A stretch of DNA of 64,000 nt from an uncultured bacterium. Its GTDB lineage: Bacteria; Krumholzibacteriota; Krumholzibacteriia; LZORAL124-64-63. The notes beneath the pieces were generated by a model. That model worked only from the letters and a program-made list of their open reading frames with translations, searched no databases and was not told the origin of the DNA. This document shows, piece after piece, positions 62,634 to 64,000 of this stretch (its first letter is position 1; each line of letters begins with the position of its first letter). The stretch spans positions 1 through 64,000 of the forward strand of contig CAIOLW010000036.1 of NCBI GenBank assembly GCA_903859215.1, written 5' to 3'. The position numbers and the translations under genes were made by a program.

Positions 62634-62782
62634 CCGTTTTTGGCGCGCGATGATCCTCGTTATCAACTTGCCCGGTCGGGGCGGGTAAGCTCCTTGCGCG
62701 ATTGGCGCTTGCCGGGGCCGGCGGGCTGGCGAAATATGGGGTCGAGGGCAGGCGGCAACGCCCGCGAAAGGGGACTGAAGCG

Positions 62783-64000
62783 GTGGACAAGGGAGCGCTC
62801 GCGCGCCGGTGGTGGCCGGCGATTTTCGCGCTGGTTTTCGTCGCGGTCGGGCTGGCCCTGTCGCTGCGCCACTCGCCGTGGGGCGACCTCGGCGTCGAGG
62901 CCGATTTCTTCGCCGAGCTGGCGCCCGCGACCCAGGCCGTGGCCGCCGGCCACCTCGACGTCGCCGACTACCCGTTCAAGGGCCCACTCTACGCGCTGGT
63001 GCTGGCGCCGGTGCACGCTGCGCTGGCGCCGCTGGGCAGCGACTGGTACCGCGCGGCGGTCATCCTGAGCCTCGTCGCCTCCGCCGGCACGCTCCTGCTC
63101 GTCCACCGGCTGGCGCGCCGCCTCGCCGGACCGCGTGTCGCGGCCGTCACGCTGGTCCTGACCGCCTTCACGAAGGTTTTCTTCATCCATGCGCACAAGG
63201 CGGCGTCCGACCCGCTGTTCATGCTGCTGGTGACGGCCGCCGCGACGCTGCTGCTGTGCGGCCCGCCGCGGCGGTCGACGTGGGTGTCCGTCGGCGCCCT
63301 GTCCGGGCTGGCCTGGCTGACGCGCGACATCGGCATCGTGGTCGCGGCCTGGGCCGCCGTGGTGCTGCTGCTGGTGGATCCCGATCACCAGGCCCGCCGT
63401 CGCCGGCTGCTGGCGGCCGCCTGCGTGTGGGCGGGATTCGCGGCGGTGGCGGCGCCGTGGCTGGCCGTGACGCACCACCAGTCGGGGCGCTGGCTCGCGT
63501 CGCGGAACCTGCAGAACATCGTCGACGAGTTCTACGGCGGCGCGCGCGCCGTCGAGGTGCCGGCCGAAGGTTTCCGCTCGCTGGGCGCGCTGGTGGCGCA
63601 CGACCCCGTGTACTTCGCCGGCCACTTCCTGGCGAACCTGCCGCGGCACTTCGTGGCCGACCTGAACGAGGTCCCGGGGTTGACCTACGGCGGCGTGGCG
63701 CTGGCCGCGCTGGCGGTGCTCGCCTGGCGCCGGCCCGACCGCCGCCAGGTCGCCTACCTCCTGCTGGGCGTCCTGATGTTCCTGGCGCTGGGGGCGGTCT
63801 TCCACCGCCCGCGGTTCGCGTTGCCGATGGTCCCGGCCTGGGCTCTGGTGACTGCGCTCGCGCTCGAACGGCTCCCGCGCCTGCGGACGCAGGCCGCCTG
63901 CGTCGTCGTGGCGCTGGTGGTCGCGCTGCACACCGGCCACATCCACCAGTCGATCCTGTTCTACGACCGGCAGCAGCCGCGCCACCTGGCTGCGGCGATC
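62783..64000 (+). CDS. Polytopic membrane protein, GT39-like glycosyltransferase (3' end outside window)
   Basis: The frame starts at GTG 62783 after AAAGGGG and remains open to the window end (406 codons). It encodes many hydrophobic helices (AIFALVFVAVGLALSL, VLTAFTKVFFIHAHKAASDPLFMLLVTAAATLLL, WAAVVLLLVD) with an early acidic residue pair in GVEADFFAELAPATQ and the loop DYPFKGPLYALVLAPVHAALAPLG, the layout of GT39/ArnT-like glycosyltransferases that use polyprenyl-phosphate sugars (D/E near the first periplasmic loop). It may add a sugar to lipid A or proteins. The assignment is by topology; the C-terminal part is not seen. Confidence 0.7.
   Translation, partial: MDKGALARRWWPAIFALVFVAVGLALSLRHSPWGDLGVEADFFAELAPATQAVAAGHLDVADYPFKGPLYALVLAPVHAALAPLGSDWYRAAVILSLVASAGTLLLVHRLARRLAGPRVAAVTLVLTAFTKVFFIHAHKAASDPLFMLLVTAAATLLLCGPPRRSTWVSVGALSGLAWLTRDIGIVVAAWAAVVLLLVDPDHQARRRRLLAAACVWAGFAAVAAPWLAVTHHQSGRWLASRNLQNIVDEFYGGARAVEVPAEGFRSLGALVAHDPVYFAGHFLANLPRHFVADLNEVPGLTYGGVALAALAVLAWRRPDRRQVAYLLLGVLMFLALGAVFHRPRFALPMVPAWALVTALALERLPRLRTQAACVVVALVVALHTGHIHQSILFYDRQQPRHLAAAI

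Overview
The window is a stretch of very GC-rich bacterial chromosome (roughly 70% G+C by eye) with short intergenic gaps, many 1-8 base gene overlaps and no tRNA, rRNA, CRISPR, phage or transposase gene that I can see. Three things point to a diderm of the FCB (Fibrobacteres-Chlorobi-Bacteroidetes) superphylum, possibly a candidate phylum such as Eisenbacteria or Krumholzibacteriota: a PorX-like response regulator with a PglZ domain, a secreted protein ending in a FlgD-like/type IX sorting domain, and an LptD outer-membrane protein. The phylum is an inference; the sequence itself names no taxon.

Layout. 0-11 kb: histidine kinase end, porX, then a housekeeping run tsaE-tsaB-rimI (tRNA t6A modification and ribosomal protein acetylation), accD, folC, a ROK sugar kinase, lptD and an HU protein. 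11.3-13.7 kb: a secreted metallophosphatase-tetraheme cytochrome gene interrupted by one in-frame TGA, which I read as a selenocysteine codon, followed by a secreted protein of unknown function. 13.7-19.5 kb: a DEDDh exonuclease, two zinc-motif proteins of unknown function, an exported protein, and a signalling group that includes a HisKA protein lacking an ATPase domain, preceded by a sigma-54-type promoter. 19.5-23.2 kb: fur with an unusual repeat-bearing leader, alr, a TerB-like protein and a lipoprotein. 23.2-25.3 kb (minus): NhaD-like antiporter and an unknown partner. 25.7-34.7 kb: korAB (2-oxoglutarate:ferredoxin oxidoreductase), an MBL-fold hydrolase, lipA, a methyltransferase, an HDOD-GAF protein and proS. 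34.7-37.9 kb (minus): a NarL-type two-component pair, a gene-free stretch rich in hairpins, and a lone prepilin. 38.1-45.9 kb: pdxST (vitamin B6), envelope proteins, acyP, a HAD phosphatase, a group II decarboxylase, a DsbD-alpha-like protein, an RRM protein and a DinB-like protein. 46-51 kb: the sorting-domain protein, a threonine dehydratase, a cupin, a thioesterase and MgtC. 51.2-54.2 kb (minus): a P-loop-like unknown and an ABC-F ATPase. 54.4-59.1 kb: a Ser/Thr kinase with TPRs, a large lipoprotein and a 113-base palindromic element. 59.1-62.6 kb (minus): sdhCAB. The window ends inside a polytopic membrane protein (62.8-64 kb).

Together the genes suggest a respiring cell (type B succinate dehydrogenase, KorAB, multiheme cytochrome) that makes LPS, secretes proteins by a type IX route and has a rich regulatory layer. 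The observation most worth checking is the TGA at 11670-11672: it falls exactly where I recall relatives carrying cysteine, the frame continues intact for 395 codons, and a hairpin with a GG apical loop lies 28 bases downstream. Other notable signals are the sigma-54 promoter with an upstream 16-base palindrome, the seven 15-16 base repeats in the fur leader, a recurring -35 element TTTCC 17 bases from the -10, and the long palindrome at 58965-59077.
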